From Platycnemis pennipes (taxonomy: Eukaryota > Arthropoda > Insecta > Odonata > Platycnemididae): a DNA stretch of 64,000 nucleotides. The stretch lies in contig OW121846.1 of assembly GCA_933228895.1 (NCBI GenBank), positions 9,579,915-9,643,914 on the forward strand. The letters are read 5' to 3'. The translations under genes were made by a program, and so were the position numbers. The notes below the pieces were generated by a model. It saw only the letters and a program-made list of their open reading frames with translations, was not told the origin of the DNA and did no database searches. This document shows positions 10,035-21,330 of the stretch, piece by piece (position 1 is the first letter of the stretch; each line of letters opens with the position of its first letter).

Positions 10035-10170
10035 CGACCGAGAGGATATATAAAGGCGACTAAATCCTAAATCGGCATCAATGCCCTGGGGACAATGGCG
10101 GAGTCAGCCAAACGTCGGCAGCTGAACACTTGACCCGCTGGAAAACCCGCAAAGAATGTACCGCAATCCC
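10035..10170 (+). repeat. PLE-2 3' pseudo-LTR block with hammerhead-like motif
   Basis: GATATATAAAGG (TATA-like) is followed by CTGGGGACAATGGC, GGAGTCAGCCAAACGTC and GGCAGCTGAACACTTGACCC. The arrangement CTGrGGA, a GGC...GCC stem and (G)AAACGTC resembles the hammerhead ribozymes reported in Penelope-like elements, with substitutions at conserved core positions. The block is the inverted counterpart of the loop at 7,369-7,462. Confidence 0.6.
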
Positions 10171-10883
10171 CCAAAATACTCGGCTCTGATTGGTTCTCCG
10201 TGTACGGGAGACGTGTGGAGATGAAAGTTGCCCATTTCCTCGCGTACACGTATACACGCACATGGCGGTGGTATCCGATACCTATACTTTACGTGTTCTT
10301 CTCTTTGCTGCGTTTCACGTACACGCTACACGTTGATCCTGTCCCAGCCTCAATAAGTGACCGCTTTTCAGCGTGCACCTAATGATTTAATGTTATTTTC
10401 GTGCCGACAGGTCGGGATTCTGCTGAATACTCTTGCCTAATAGATACATTTCGTGCCTGTCGGAATAATAATAATTCCTCAATACGTGTTCTTCGGTCCT
10501 GAGAGTTAATTAATTGACGTATTTTTGGAAATGCGTGACAAATCATTAATTATTAAATTACTTTGTACATATTAACACTTAATTGTGTCATTTGTAGCAA
10601 GCATTTTACGATCTTTTGAATGCGTATCTAACATTTTCCACAAAAGCAGTACATGTCTCATAATTGCATGAAAGGACTAGCATATTTTTATCCCTTCATG
10701 ACAGCAAGTGTATATTTAGTTTTCTTTGATTTGAATTGTATACCATGGTCTAACATGTTTAGTATGTTAGTGGTATTTCTCGCATGTCAAATGGAAATTG
10801 GATTTTTTTCATTTGTACCCAGCAATGAACTCGTCTCGTTAATGAACTAATCTCATTATGTGGGTAGTACACGTCGACCGTGG
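10171..10883. other. Unassigned sequence
   Basis: AT-rich from 10,380 on. No domain-bearing frame or known repeat was recognised. Confidence 0.5.
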
Positions 10884-11013
10884 TGCATGTTTGGTGACAT
10901 TCACCACCTACCACGCACCCTGAATTGTACGGTAGTCAGCAGCTACAGATTGTTCACTCCCTGCTACACACCCTTGCGTTGGCAGGGCATTCTGAGGATG
11001 AAGACGTAGATGC
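10884..11013 (+). mobile_element. LINE-C 3' tail, partly duplicated
   Basis: GCATGTTTGGTGACATTCACC is followed by a degraded CCTACCACGCACCC, then 33 bases on by a second copy, CCCTGCTACACACCC, and a GACGTAGATG end. This is the LINE-C terminal block, complete with the GTAGATG end, and contains either a local duplication or a small insertion. Confidence 0.6.
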
Positions 11014-11216
11014 GATTATAGACTACGTCATGACACGACTAAGTGAAGTTGGAAATAATGCAATGACAACGGAGCGGAGAGCGATACTACATATCGTTAA
11101 TGAGCACATTGAAAGTAAGGTATATTTATTTTTGGAAGGTTAAGTTTCAAATGCCTACTTAACTACCAACCATGATAATCAACAGGTTGTTATTTCCATT
11201 CACCACATAAGTTGCA

Positions 11217-11285
11217 AGCGAAATGTTAAACATTCTCTCAAATAAGCGTAATGTTAAACATTCTCTCAAGCGCAGTGTTAAGCAT
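11217..11285. repeat. Short tandem repeat, about 26-base unit
   Basis: About two and a half copies of AGCGNAATGTTAAACATTCTCTCAA-like sequence. The unit core AATGTTAAACATT is itself nearly palindromic. Confidence 0.7.
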
Positions 11286-11530
11286 ATGTAACCCGGTAAT
11301 GCCCCGTTTACATTACTAGGGTTGAATCGTGAATATGGAGGTCTAAAATAACCTGCGTTTACACCGCCTTCACAGAACCGTCGCACAGTGGTCGGAAATC
11401 GAAAATACCTGGCCAAAATTCAAAAAGTGATTTTTTCAAGCCAGGAAGCTGAAACTTTGCATTAATATTCTCAAAAGACCTGTGCATGCGATGACGCAAA
11501 TCATTTTTCGTAGTACACAGCACTTAACAA

Positions 11531-11881
11531 TTAGCATGAGGTCAAAGTTGCACAAATTTCGCCAAAATTTATGTCGTGGCCGGGTTCTGACCACGCCTGT
11601 TCGGCGATGGCGGAAAGTCGGAATTGCTTATTTTTCGTCGCCCTCTGGTGTTCTTTTATCCGTACACTCATCGAGTGGCAGGTTTCTTCAATGAAGGATT
11701 TTCCGCAGGAGCAAGGCACCTCGTATACTCCCTCGTATAGCTCTTGCTGAATGGTGTCTTTGGACCCGGGTAAACAGTTAATCTTGGTCACAGAATTGTA
11801 TCTAGTGACCACGTCATGTTTTTTGAGCATTCTGGCGATCTTTCCTGATGTTCCAGCGATGAAAGGGATGGTGAAATACAA
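11531..11881 (-). pseudogene. PLE-1 GIY-YIG endonuclease domain
   Basis: About 116 codons open. Motifs: KKHDVVTRYNSVTKI, LYEGVYEVPCSCGKSFIEET (the VYEVPCSCG...YIGET signature, with FIEE in place of YIGE), VRIKEHQRATKN and AIAEQAWSEPGHDINF (usually AEH...GH.I.F). The Gly of the second GIY-YIG half is replaced by Glu, which would probably abolish nicking. Confidence 0.82.
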
Positions 11882-11989
11882 TTTGCGTGATGATTCTGGC
11901 TCTCCGTCAACATCTCTATGGTTTTCGGTGGGGGTTTGGCGTCACTTTTCCTCTTCCCTCGCGGTCCTTTTTGGGGCCAATTCTCTCTG

Positions 11990-13057
11990 TTAGCCATTTC
12001 TCTGCAATGCCGCCGTGAAATGCTTTACCTCCGTCGAGAGGGATTGTTCATCGTAGATATTGTAGGCTCTATTGGTTAGTGTAGCGACTAATGAGGTCTT
12101 CTGACTGGGATGGTGGTGAGATGCTGCGTTGAGGTAGCGGTCGGTGTGTGTCCGCTTTCTGTAGACAGCGTGGCAAAGTCTCCCGTTGTCTTTCTTGGTC
12201 ACCAAGACGTCCAGAAAATGTAAGGATTGCTCCTTCTCCATTTCCATAGCTGCGCGTTTAGGTATCGAAGGAACTCCTGTAATTCCTGTGCACCATGGGG
12301 CCCGATGACGAAGGTGTCGTCCACAGACCTTAGCCACAGCTTCGGCTTCTTCTCGTAGGATTCGAGCGCTTCTTTCTCGAATTTCTCCATGCAGTGAATC
12401 GCCACCACTGGCGATAGTGGCCAATCCATCGCCGCACCCTCCATCTGTTCGTATGGCACCCATTCCATAGAAAAAACGAGTTCCTTAGGCAGCGCTCCAC
12501 TAGTTCCGGGAAGTCCTTCGGAATTCCATCGGATGTGAGCGATCTAATAACTTCTACTGCGTCTTGAATCGGAACGTTGACGAAAAGCGACACCACATCG
12601 AAGCTCACTAAAATATCGCTTTTGTCGATGGAGACATTTTTTAGGATGTCGATGAAGTGAGCAGAGTTCTTCACATATGATGGAGTTTTCGCAACGTGTG
12701 GCTGCAGAGACTGAGCCAGGTATTTGGCAAGTTGGTAGGTCGGCGCGTCGATTTGGCTGACTATAGGTCAGAGCGGCACTCCCTCCTGTATGTATCTTAG
12801 GAAGTCCGTGCAGCCTTGGTGGCACGCAGCAGAAGGCCTCATTGTTCTTCAGTTGGAATCGAAGATTTCTCCATTATGGCCACAGTGCTTCGTTCCGTTT
12901 TGGCCGTCGGGTCGGTCTTTAGTTTTCTGTAGGTAGTTTCCTCGAGGATGTCAGATATCTGCGGTTCGTACTCCTCTTTTGTAATCAGGACTGTAGCGTT
13001 GCCTTTATCCGCCGGTAAAATGAGAATGTTCTCATTCTCATGTAGCCTCTTTCTCAC
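11990..13057 (-). pseudogene. PLE-1 reverse transcriptase domain
   Basis: Three frames hold successive parts: 12,839-13,057 (RLHENENILILPADKGNA), 12,544-12,825 (PPRLHGLPKIHTGG, then out of frame), 12,330-12,674 (DILVSFDVVSLFVNVPIQDA, ERCLRNSFFLWNG), and 11,990-12,468 (RSVDDTFVIGPHGAQELQEF, HFLDVLVTKKDNGRL, YRKRTHTDRYLNAASHHHPS). The conserved SFDVVSLF and VDDTFVI carry the catalytic aspartates. Three or more frameshifts break the ORF. Confidence 0.82.
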
Positions 13058-13075
13058 TACGGAAACCTTCGTTCT

Positions 13076-16000
13076 AACATTACTTTTGTAACCTTACTTC
13101 TTAGTATTTTGTATGCTTATGGTCCATTTGGTTTGCCATATCCTTGTTTTGTGGGGGTGAAGGGTAAAACATTTTAATGGGTATTCAATAGGAGTAAATT
13201 TCATTATTCATTGTTTTTCATTAGTTATTGGGGTTATGAAACTAAAGCAGCGTCGCCATCAAATCAAAACAGCGTTGTGCTAGAACGCATTGGTGCGCTG
13301 AAACTAGAAGTTTGCACTATTCTTGACTTTTTCTTCGGTGTGAATTTTCAATCCATTTAGACTGCCCTGATAGCGTGTGAGTACTTCCCTCGCACGCACG
13401 TTGGATGCCAACATGGCATTCGTTATGAACCCTGATTTGGGGGATTTCTTCTCCACTTTACGTTGCCATACGTTTGTTTACTACAGTTGCGTTTGGACAC
13501 TAAATAAAAGCTGTATACCGCTTAAAACGTTGCCGTGATGACGATCAGAATATACACATAGACAAGTACATGGACCCCACTTTGTGTGTGCACTTGTGAT
13601 GTTATTTCTAAATGTTGACAAGCTTCAATGAATTCAATTCTGTGCCAGTGTTTCCTGAATTTAATTGCTATTCACTTAAATTTCTGTAGTTTGAAGCCAT
13701 TGGTCTGATATTGTAGATCAGTAATTTATTCGTATATGTCCATTATCAGGGACATACCATGGATGACGGACCATAATGTACGTGGGCTTTTGAGCAAGTT
13801 ATTTAACTATTTGGGAATTAACTCAAAACCATGCTGTGCTTAAACTCGTGCGGAAAAGTGTTACTTAATTTGGAAAACAGCTACTAATTTTTCATCGCAC
13901 GTGATCAATATGATTAATAATGGGTGTGGCAAGTATTAACCATCTGAGCCCCTGCACGTTTAAGTGGCAATGTCAATTTTTAATCTATAATTCATGCAGC
14001 AGATATAAATTCCTCACCAGGAACTATGCATTATTTTTTTATTAAGGCATTTGGTAAGTCATTTGATGCATGATTGATATTTTGAGACCTATGCAGATCT
14101 CAACTAAAATGATTTCTGTGGTCTATAAATATATCATTTACATAAGATGCAGTATTTCGTACCAAGGGTACAAATAGGTGCTATTGTGGACATTGGCTGT
14201 TGTTAATAAATTCAACTTTTGTATCTTGCAGTATTTTTTTGTATATAACATGTTAAATAATGCTAGTGCGATGTGACAGCCGCAAATGATGTTTTCGCTC
14301 AAACAAGAAATATTCACTGGGATATCGGTAGAGATTTTGTAATTATTGTATTGCATTGTACTGCAACTATTATTTTGGAAGTGTTGCCAATCACGGCCAA
14401 ATAAACAACTTTACGTACAAACTTCTACTTATTTCCTTTAAATATGCATTCATTTCCATATATTTTCAGAATCTGCGCCCTTACAGATATATCTGATGAC
14501 GATATTTAATTGTCGTGGACGAAGATAGTGCTGGATTAACTTCAACAACAAGCGAAATTTATCGAAGGAGTCGAACTCCAACAGTATCTTCGAAGAAGAA
14601 GTCTTTTGATAGAAAACTTTGTGCACACTTCCTTCAGTTCAAGAATTGAATGACTTGTGCGGCGTGTCAGTTAACAATTAGCTGCGTGTATACGAAATGA
14701 AACAATTACACTTGAACCCTATTGAATTACCTTATTGAATACCTTTTCTTTTACCTTTACCTTATTGATTACCTTACCTTATTGAATTAAACATGCAGTT
14801 TCCTATTCAGGATTTCTGTACCTCGCGCCGTAAAAACATTCGCATGAAAAATTGTAATTTTCTTCTTCTACGGTTCATCTTTACCTATTATATTATTTTT
14901 AATATTACATTCTCATCTTTTTACTCATTGTATGCATTCTGGGGTTCGGAAACAATAGGATTTCATGATTACAATGCTATCTAATGTCTCTCTCTTGTAC
15001 CGCATGTTTTTGAAGAAAGGGAACCCGTATCGATTTCCCAGACTTAAATTTACACTTCCTGTACTTTAATTAGCATGATATGCATTCGTCGCAACCTACA
15101 TTTGCGGAAATATGCCCATTCGCATTTAAATTAAAAGCAAATACTAGTGGAAAAATTGGATATCTCAGCCATTAATTTCTCACTTGAAATGTTTACGCAT
15201 TAATTTTAAACCAAAGTAACACTGATACTAGTTTTGTTATAATTACTGTATTTCGCATTATAGAATTTATTATTGAGCTACAGTTTAAGTAGTCTAAACT
15301 ATGATTGTACTTAATTTGTAACCATGATGTACGAGATGCTTCCGGACCCACTACGGGACCGCTATCCTCCTTACACGCTTCAAGCGTCAAAAGATAAACT
15401 TTATTCATATAGAGCAACGCGAATCTGCGCGAAGGTGTCCGGGCCTCTGATTGGCTGCTGAGACCGAAATTCGCGCATGAAAACCCAGCTTTGGGCTGCT
15501 GGTAGTGATACGTCACATGTTGAGTTTCACCTCCAAACATTGGTGAAACGATTAATTACAAGCCTCTCATTAAATGATCGCTCAAGTTGGCTCATTCCGC
15601 ACAAAAGTTTATGCTACATCAAATGAAACATGCAAGTGTTACATCATGCATATTATGTCTCATCACGATTGGACATTTTAAAATCCGGTCCCTCAATATA
15701 CACCACACTGTACTGTTCTTAAATGACCTATTTAAAGGCATGATGCTGAAAAAACCTTAAAGGTGTAAAAGCAGTCCGAAAGCACGAAGATATGAAAAGT
15801 CACCCGGGGCGAGTGTCGGCGATATTCTTTAAGCTCTAAGTTACTTAGTTTCGCAAATGAATTTTCTGCACGGCAAGATAAGCACAGGCAGTAATACATA
15901 AGCTGTACGGACCCAGGTAATGCAAGAAACTTAACAAAATAACAGAACAATTGTGGGGTACAAGGTGGTCACACAATTACTAAAACGTTTCATAGCATGA

Positions 16001-18296
16001 TCGATGAAATACAAGCTATCAGGAAGACTCATTTCCGATCCATGGAGATCGATTAGAAATCCAGTGTCATCCTCTGAATACGCTCCTCGTCCTTCTCTTG
16101 CTGGTTCCATTTTCAAAGATAGGCTTCCTTCCACTTTACTTCCGTTTACGCATGCATCAAAAGCCGCTGACTAGCGCGAAACGTTGTTTCTCGGCCGTGG
16201 TAGACACTCTTACCATGGTTAGCGTCGACTAGAATTCACACGGCCAGCGGCCAACCAACATAAGCCTAGCTAGAGTAGGAAGCTTGTGGTGCGAACGGGA
16301 CACAAACCCGATCCAAACAAAAGCGAGCCGAAATTAGAGAGCAAAAATACGGAAGTACGAAATTACTGAAAGCGTGCATGTGGGGAGTTCCCGATCGCCA
16401 AACGCACGAATGTCAAGGCGGTCAACCTCTCTGAGGAGGAGGAGACATTACGGAGAAAATATTCATGAAGTCACGCAGCGCAGTGAACGGACTTCTTGTC
16501 ACGGAGTGCAATCGGTAACGAACATCCAGTAAGCGTTAACGCTGGCAAGGGACCCGGTAAGAATACGAATGCCGCAGGCAATTCGCAGACGTGGATGGCA
16601 TCCGGCATCATCATCACGACGGTGGTGACAGCGGTTGAAAGCGAATAAATACCAGCGATGTCTAGTCGTTCCCTGGCAAGCAGCTGTGAAGTGTGTGGCG
16701 AGGGGTTTTCGACTTTTAGCCATTGAAGGCGAGGAGAAGATGGAACGGGTTCCGAAAAAGGATGACATGAAAGGGAAGTGTTTCCTCTCGCCTCGCACCG
16801 AACCATTTCACTGCGGTCGCGAAAGGTCCGCTCGAAAAAAATGAACGTGGGTAACAACCTGCTGAGGTTGCTAGCTGCCGGCAATTAGCTGACGTCGATG
16901 ATATCCGGCATAATCACACACGGCGGTTGAAAGTCGAGAGGATATGGGATGGGGAAATGCGATGGCGCGCACGAGGACGTAGATTTCACCAGAGGACGTT
17001 TCCGGAGGAACTTCCTCCATCTTGAGGCCGCGATGCGCGCTCCTGCGGCTTCATTTTCTTCCGGGAGAATCTCTCGTCATTTGAATGCGCCCGGGGAACT
17101 TGAACCAGTTTCTCTTTCAGCTAAGCCGAGCCTTTGCTTGTCATGTGAAAGTTGGCTCACGACACTCGCCCGTTGTGGGGTGACTGACAGTACCTACCGC
17201 GAGGTTTCCTCAATGTTGACACCTTGACGGATCCCACAATGGACTGCCAATCAGAGAGCATTGAGCATCAATGATTGAGTATCGAAATAATTATTATGTT
17301 TCCTATTCCTGCGTAACTGAACTTGAAACACTAAGCAACTAAATACAGGTGCGCAACGACAGCAACGCCAAATATAACACGTTGAGAGCTGATGTCGATT
17401 GACAAGCGTTAATCTTACGTTCTCTAACGTTCACCTACTATTTCGTTGAACTGCACGACTCCTGGGTATCCTACATTTCTCAGTGAGTGGCACCAGCGGA
17501 AACAACGAAAGAACAGCGAAACTACTCCGTGATGTTACGTTTCAGAAAGAATTTACCTTTTCGATAGTTGCAATCCAATTCTCTGATGAAAAAACTTTCC
17601 AATGTGCCCCATTGCAGTTTTGCTAGTGCAGTCAACAACTGACAGTGAAGAAAATAACAAAAACAATAAATTGGATTCTGCCGCAGTCGGTGGGTTAAGC
17701 TTCGGCCGAGAGTAGCCGAGGGTACGAATCCCACCTTGGGAATTCATGTCATGTTTGTCTTCACCGAGGCGGGGATTTACATCGGCAATCAGGTTACCCA
17801 GAAGCATAGATAGCAGTTCAGAGCTCTCCTCTCGAAGCAAAGTATCAAATATGTTTTCCTCTTCCTTATTGGGGTTGAAAGTAAGGATTAGAAAGAATTG
17901 GGGTAAGAAAGTAAGGAGTAAGTCAGTAATTACATAGACATTGAATCACAATTTTATCTTGAGGGTTTTGGGATTTTCAACGTGTGGCTTGGGAGTTGTG
18001 GCTGAGTGTTTAGTGACTGTCAAATAATATTATCACTAGTTATTGAATAAATCATCTACGATTTGAAATAATGTCGTCTGTAGGTTAACTTTTTTCAGTG
18101 GGATTCACGATGGGCTTGGTGGGGCAATTGGTAAACTCACTAAAAAAGAGGTTAATTAAAAAATCGTCCTTCTACCTATCATATGTAACAACCTACGATT
18201 ATTGTCTTTTACTAATATGAAAATCGAATGATACCCTACAATTTCCTACAATTTACAAGGTCAAAGTGCTTTCGGGTTTTCCTCCATTTGTTCACA
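13076..18296. other. Long stretch without recognised genes
   Basis: No frame here has recognisable domains. Minor features: a run of ACCTTATTGA-type tandem units (14,728-14,790); a tRNA-like B box, GGGTACGAATCCCACC, at 17,720; and an imperfect direct repeat pairing 16,570-16,640 (GGCATCCGGCATCATCATCA) with 16,877-16,940 (GATATCCGGCATAATCACAC), both followed by GGTTGAAAG. The interval 16,400-17,230 is GC-richer than its surroundings. I see no splice-flanked coding exon, but short exons cannot be excluded. Confidence 0.45.
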
Positions 18297-18365
18297 GAGT
18301 ACATCTACAGAATTCCCAGCAAGATAATGGAAGTGTGTGTGGCAGGGCGGGGAACAATCACCAGG
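18297..18365 (-). mobile_element. LINE-C 3' tail, solo fragment
   Basis: On the plus strand: GTACATCTACAGAATTCCC, then GTGTGTGGCAGGG and AACAATCACCAG. This is the reverse complement of the LINE-C end (CCCTGCCACACAC ... GTAGATGTAC), diverged in the middle. Upstream coding sequence is absent. Confidence 0.5.
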
Positions 18366-19411
18366 TACTCATTATCAATCAGATACTTTTTAGATGTGCC
18401 AAAAAAACTCCCCTGTTAATCTTTATTTGAATAATATGAAATATCTGTTTAACTTTTATTTTTGGGTAACAACGCACAGAACGGAGGCAATAACCATATA
18501 TAAAGTTATAGTTAAGAACATTTTCAGGGGGATCGTCAAGTTACTTGTATGAAATTGTACTTTCAGTTCCCGGTCAAAGCGATTTATTTTTCCTCTGTGG
18601 AATTTTACGAAAAAAATTTCGTTTCTGAACTTTCAGCATTTAAGTTTTCCATTGCCTTTACCTCTATAATTCTATAGTTAAATTGTTTAAGTTTTTACAT
18701 ACGGGCAGAACAGACTGATCGGTGTCGGCAATACTCCATACATATTTAGATGTAATTTTAAGACTATTCGTTCAAAAGATTTGTTCAATTTGTTTCTTCG
18801 TAGATAGTTCATCATAATTTACAATCACTCCCTCATTGATGAACCCTGTGATTGGTTTTGCTGGAGAGGGTGGAAATCTGCCATACTCGGATGGTAGGCA
18901 TGTGAAATTCACACATTCAGGTTTAGTGGCCAGTTTTCCGACCTTCCACAAAGCTCTGAAAATCGTTCCGCGAGGATTTTAGGTGAGGTCATATCAAGAT
19001 GCCTCATCCGGATTTGGACGCATTACCTTTTGGTCCGCCTTCGAACAGTGCACCCAACGGTCTACCACGCACTCATTGATGACAGGGAGTAATCATAATG
19101 AGCCTAGCCTACCGCAGGCTTCCTATTGCTCTACGAACGAGGATGTAACTCGATCTATTTGAGATAAGATAGCCTCTGCCCCTCTGCCTCTCCCTCTCGG
19201 AGGCGAGAACAAGAGGTGGAATGGGGAGAGGCAGGGCGGAATGCGCGGGAAATGTAGGTACAACGCGAAAGCAACAGCATGCGTATAGTTCGAGGAACGC
19301 GATGCATGGCCTCACGATTTTAGAAGCTGTAGGCTTGGTTCGTAAAATGAACGCTTGGCATTATTCCCTTCTTTAATATGAAGCATTATAGATTGTTTGT
19401 GTCCAGGGAAT
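18366..19411. other. Unassigned sequence
   Basis: No genes or known repeats recognised. Confidence 0.5.
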
Positions 19412-19455
19412 TTTCCATTTATGATCATGCGCCGCTGCAAGATCATAAATGGAAA
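19412..19455. repeat. Perfect 15-bp inverted repeat (hairpin)
   Basis: Arms TTTCCATTTATGATC (19,412-19,426) and its exact complement at 19,441-19,455 enclose a 14-base loop. It lies just beyond the 3' end of PLE-3 and may be part of that element's terminal structure. Confidence 0.6.
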
Positions 19456-19483
19456 GATGGCGTTCAAAGAAGCCTTAAGTTCG

Positions 19484-19786
19484 TCAAGTGTAACGTAATT
19501 CCACTATGGCGAGGGAAAACCAGTTGTCAAAAGTTTGATTATGGTGGGCAGTATGTTTCGGGATAGGTTCGTGGAAGGGAGGAATTTTGGTGGAATGCCG
19601 GTGGTTGTTCATCCTGATAGCTAGTGGTGTAGTGCACTCTCCAATGTAGAAGGAGGGGCAGAAATTGCAGGAGAGGCGGTAAACTACATTGGTGGAGGTG
19701 CAGGAGGGTGTAGAGGAGGATTTGTAAGGACTTATGAGGAGGCTGAGCGGAGTAGAAAGCAACATTTGCATCTCGGGCGTTTGCAA
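19484..19786 (-). pseudogene. PLE-3 GIY-YIG endonuclease domain
   Basis: Reads SCTSTNVVYRLSCNFCPSFY then IGECTTPLAIRMNNHRHST: the VYRLSC..C..FYIGE signature of PLE GIY-YIG endonucleases, with the conserved Arg and His following. KHTAHHNQTFDNW is the HT..H...F tail. The catalytic core looks unbroken. It is separated from the linker by a frameshift near 19,740. Confidence 0.8.
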
Positions 19787-20286
19787 GGTGAAGAGAAATT
19801 GGAAGGAAGGGGAGTATGTAGAAGAGTGGGTCGGGTGGATCTAATAATATTGCTAAGATTGGGTGCTTTTCTGTAAGTAACGGAAAGGCAGGCGGGAAGG
19901 AGATTTGATGTTGTATGGTTGGTATTTATGATGGGGTAAAGATCTCTCAGGATGCTTTTTATTTTGTGTGAGCCGGGAAAAAATTTGGTGATGAAATTCA
20001 ATCGGCCGGGAGGGTTATTTTTGATGCGGGGTGTGTAATTGGCGGTAGGGGATAGAATTTTCTTTCTGAGGAGAGGCTCTGGGTACCCACGTATCTGGAG
20101 GGCGTGATGGAGGTTTTCTATGGCTTGGTGTCGGGAGGGGGCATTGTTGCAAAGACGGTGAGCCCGGACGGAGAGAGTATGGAATGGATTGTTTGGTGTG
20201 TGGCGGGTGACAACTATTATAATGCAAATATTGTTCGTGGTTGGTAGGCTTTTTGTGGATAGAGGTGATGAATTTGTTGTCTTCAA
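19732..20286 (-). pseudogene. PLE-3 linker between RT and endonuclease
   Basis: From about 20,165 leftward this frame reads SVRAHRLCNNAPSRHQAIEN, HALQIRGYPEPLL, PGSHKIKSILRDLYPII and ends CKRPRCKCCFLL, the Cys-rich turn that precedes the GIY-YIG domain in PLE proteins. The upstream portion (MKTTNSS...) is out of frame; the true continuation in 20,170-20,290 lies in a third frame. Confidence 0.75.
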
Positions 20287-20927
20287 GGAGAATGTTGGAA
20301 GGTGGCGGATGAATCAGAGATGGAGGAGGTGAACGTGATAGAGGAAGAAGAGTTGAGAGAAGAGATAAAAGAGATGAGAGAGTCGCGCCCGTGGGGCCAC
20401 AGGAGGAAAACATCATCAATGTATCGGGCCCACAGGAGGGGTGTGAGCACTTGGGAGTTTAGGAATGAAGTTTCTAGATGGCCCATATAAATGTTGGCGT
20501 AAGATGGTGCCATGCGGGTCCCCATAGGGACCCCTCGGATCTGGATATAATTGTTATAATTAAATGAGAAGGCATTTTTGGTAAGGACAAGTTCTGCTAG
20601 GCGAGTGATGAAACTGGTGGATGGAGAGTGGGGTGTTGGACGTAGTGAGAGGAAGTAGTGGAGAGATTCTAGGCCTTCATGGTGGGGAATGGAAGTATAG
20701 AGTGATACCACATCTATCGTAGCCATGAGAATATTGGTGTCTTTGGGAATGGGGGTGGAATTAAGGATGTCAAGAAAGTGGTAAGAGTCTTTGATGAAGG
20801 AAGGGAGGGAGGTGACTATTGGTTGAAGGTAGTGATCGAGTAGAGCAGAGATTCTTTCAGTGGGGGCATTGCGGCTGGATACGATAGGGCGACCAGGGTT
20901 GTTTGGTTTGTGAATCTTCGGAAGCAA
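20283..20927 (-). pseudogene. PLE-3 RT palm domain
   Basis: About 214 codons uninterrupted: LPKIHKPNNPGRPIVSS, RISALLDHYLQPIV, KDTNILMATIDVVSLYTSIP (first catalytic Asp), LVLTKNAFSFNYNNYIQIRG, VPMGTRMAPSYANIYMG and ARYIDDVFLLWPHG (YIDD catalytic pair). All core RT motifs are intact here, so this is the best-preserved PLE RT in the window. A frameshift near 20,290 removes the continuation (LLEDNKFITSIHKKPTN, in another frame). Confidence 0.88.
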
Positions 20928-21053
20928 GTAGAAGTATGGAGTTTTGAAGTAGGTGGGAGATAGAAGGTTGATGTCTGAGGTGGTGAGACCCTCCGCGGGG
21001 CCGAACTCTTTGAGAAAGGTAAGAATATCAATTTGAAATTGGGGATTGGGGTC

Positions 21054-21299
21054 TTATGTAAGGGGAGAATAGAAATTTGTGTCATTGGGTTGCCTTAAAC
21101 CTTCGGATACATATGCTTCTTTGTCAAGAACGACTACGGTAGAGCCTTTGTCTGCAGAAGTGATGATTATGTCTTCATTGGCTGAGAGGTTTTTTAGGGC
21201 TAGAGATTCAAGGCGAGTGAGATTTTTGGGTGGAGTGAGGGATTGAAGGAAATTATTATCACTTACTTTGGTGAGGAAGAGTTTGATGAAGATTTCCAC
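21054..21299 (-). pseudogene. PLE-3 N-terminal RT region
   Basis: Reads LESLALKNLSANEDIIITSA followed by DKGSTVVVLDKEAYVSEG, the PADKG-type opening of the PLE RT, then RQPNDTNFYSPL. A TAA at 21,054 ends the frame. The next codons in the same frame continue the protein toward LPKIHKPNN, so it is a single-point stop rather than a real terminus. Confidence 0.8.
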
Positions 21300-21330
21300 T
21301 GGGTGATTAGGATGAAGTGGCTTGGGCTCA

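Larger units (their letters stand above)
7324..10170 (+). mobile_element. Penelope-like element (PLE-2), decayed
   Basis: The order is that of a Penelope-like element: a 5' inverted-repeat structure with an inverted terminal segment, an N-terminal helical region, RT with PLE motifs, a GIY-YIG endonuclease and a 3' terminal segment. Both ends contain the same roughly 80-base block (GGGTCAAG.GTTCAGCT.CCGAC and GCTGACTCCGCCAT), inverted relative to each other, as in PLE pseudo-LTRs. The coding part is broken by many frameshifts and stops. A segment at 9,383-9,560 is inverted. PLEs move through an RNA intermediate and often have only short or variable target duplications; none is clear here. Confidence 0.85.
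11490..13075 (-). mobile_element. Penelope-like element (PLE-1), decayed
   Basis: Reading leftward on the minus strand: PLE RT opening (ILPADKGNATVLI), LHGLPKIHTGG, SFDVVSLFVNVPIQDAV (palm, first Asp), VDDTFVIGPHG (catalytic YVDD region), then a GIY-YIG endonuclease. The N-terminal region and both terminal repeats are missing or unrecognisable, so the copy is incomplete. It is related to PLE-2 but lies in the opposite orientation about 1.4 kb away. Confidence 0.85.
19484..21330 (-). mobile_element. Penelope-like element (PLE-3), distinct subfamily
   Basis: A minus-strand element with PLE RT and GIY-YIG motifs whose sequence type differs from PLE-1 and PLE-2: LPKIHKPNNPGRPIVSS, IDVVSLYTSIPHHEGLESL, GVPMGTRMAPSYANIYMGHL and ARYIDDVFLLWPHG. 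These fit the Neptune-like branch better than the Poseidon-like one, though I cannot run a phylogeny. The coding strand is strongly C/T-rich. One in-frame stop and about three frameshifts break the ORF. The 5' side (21,330-21,480) retains some PLE-like leader sequence. Confidence 0.85.

Noticed and set aside
16471..16884. 137-codon minus-strand frame
   Set aside because: Two other frames of similar size overlap it, the segment is GC-rich, and no domain is visible.
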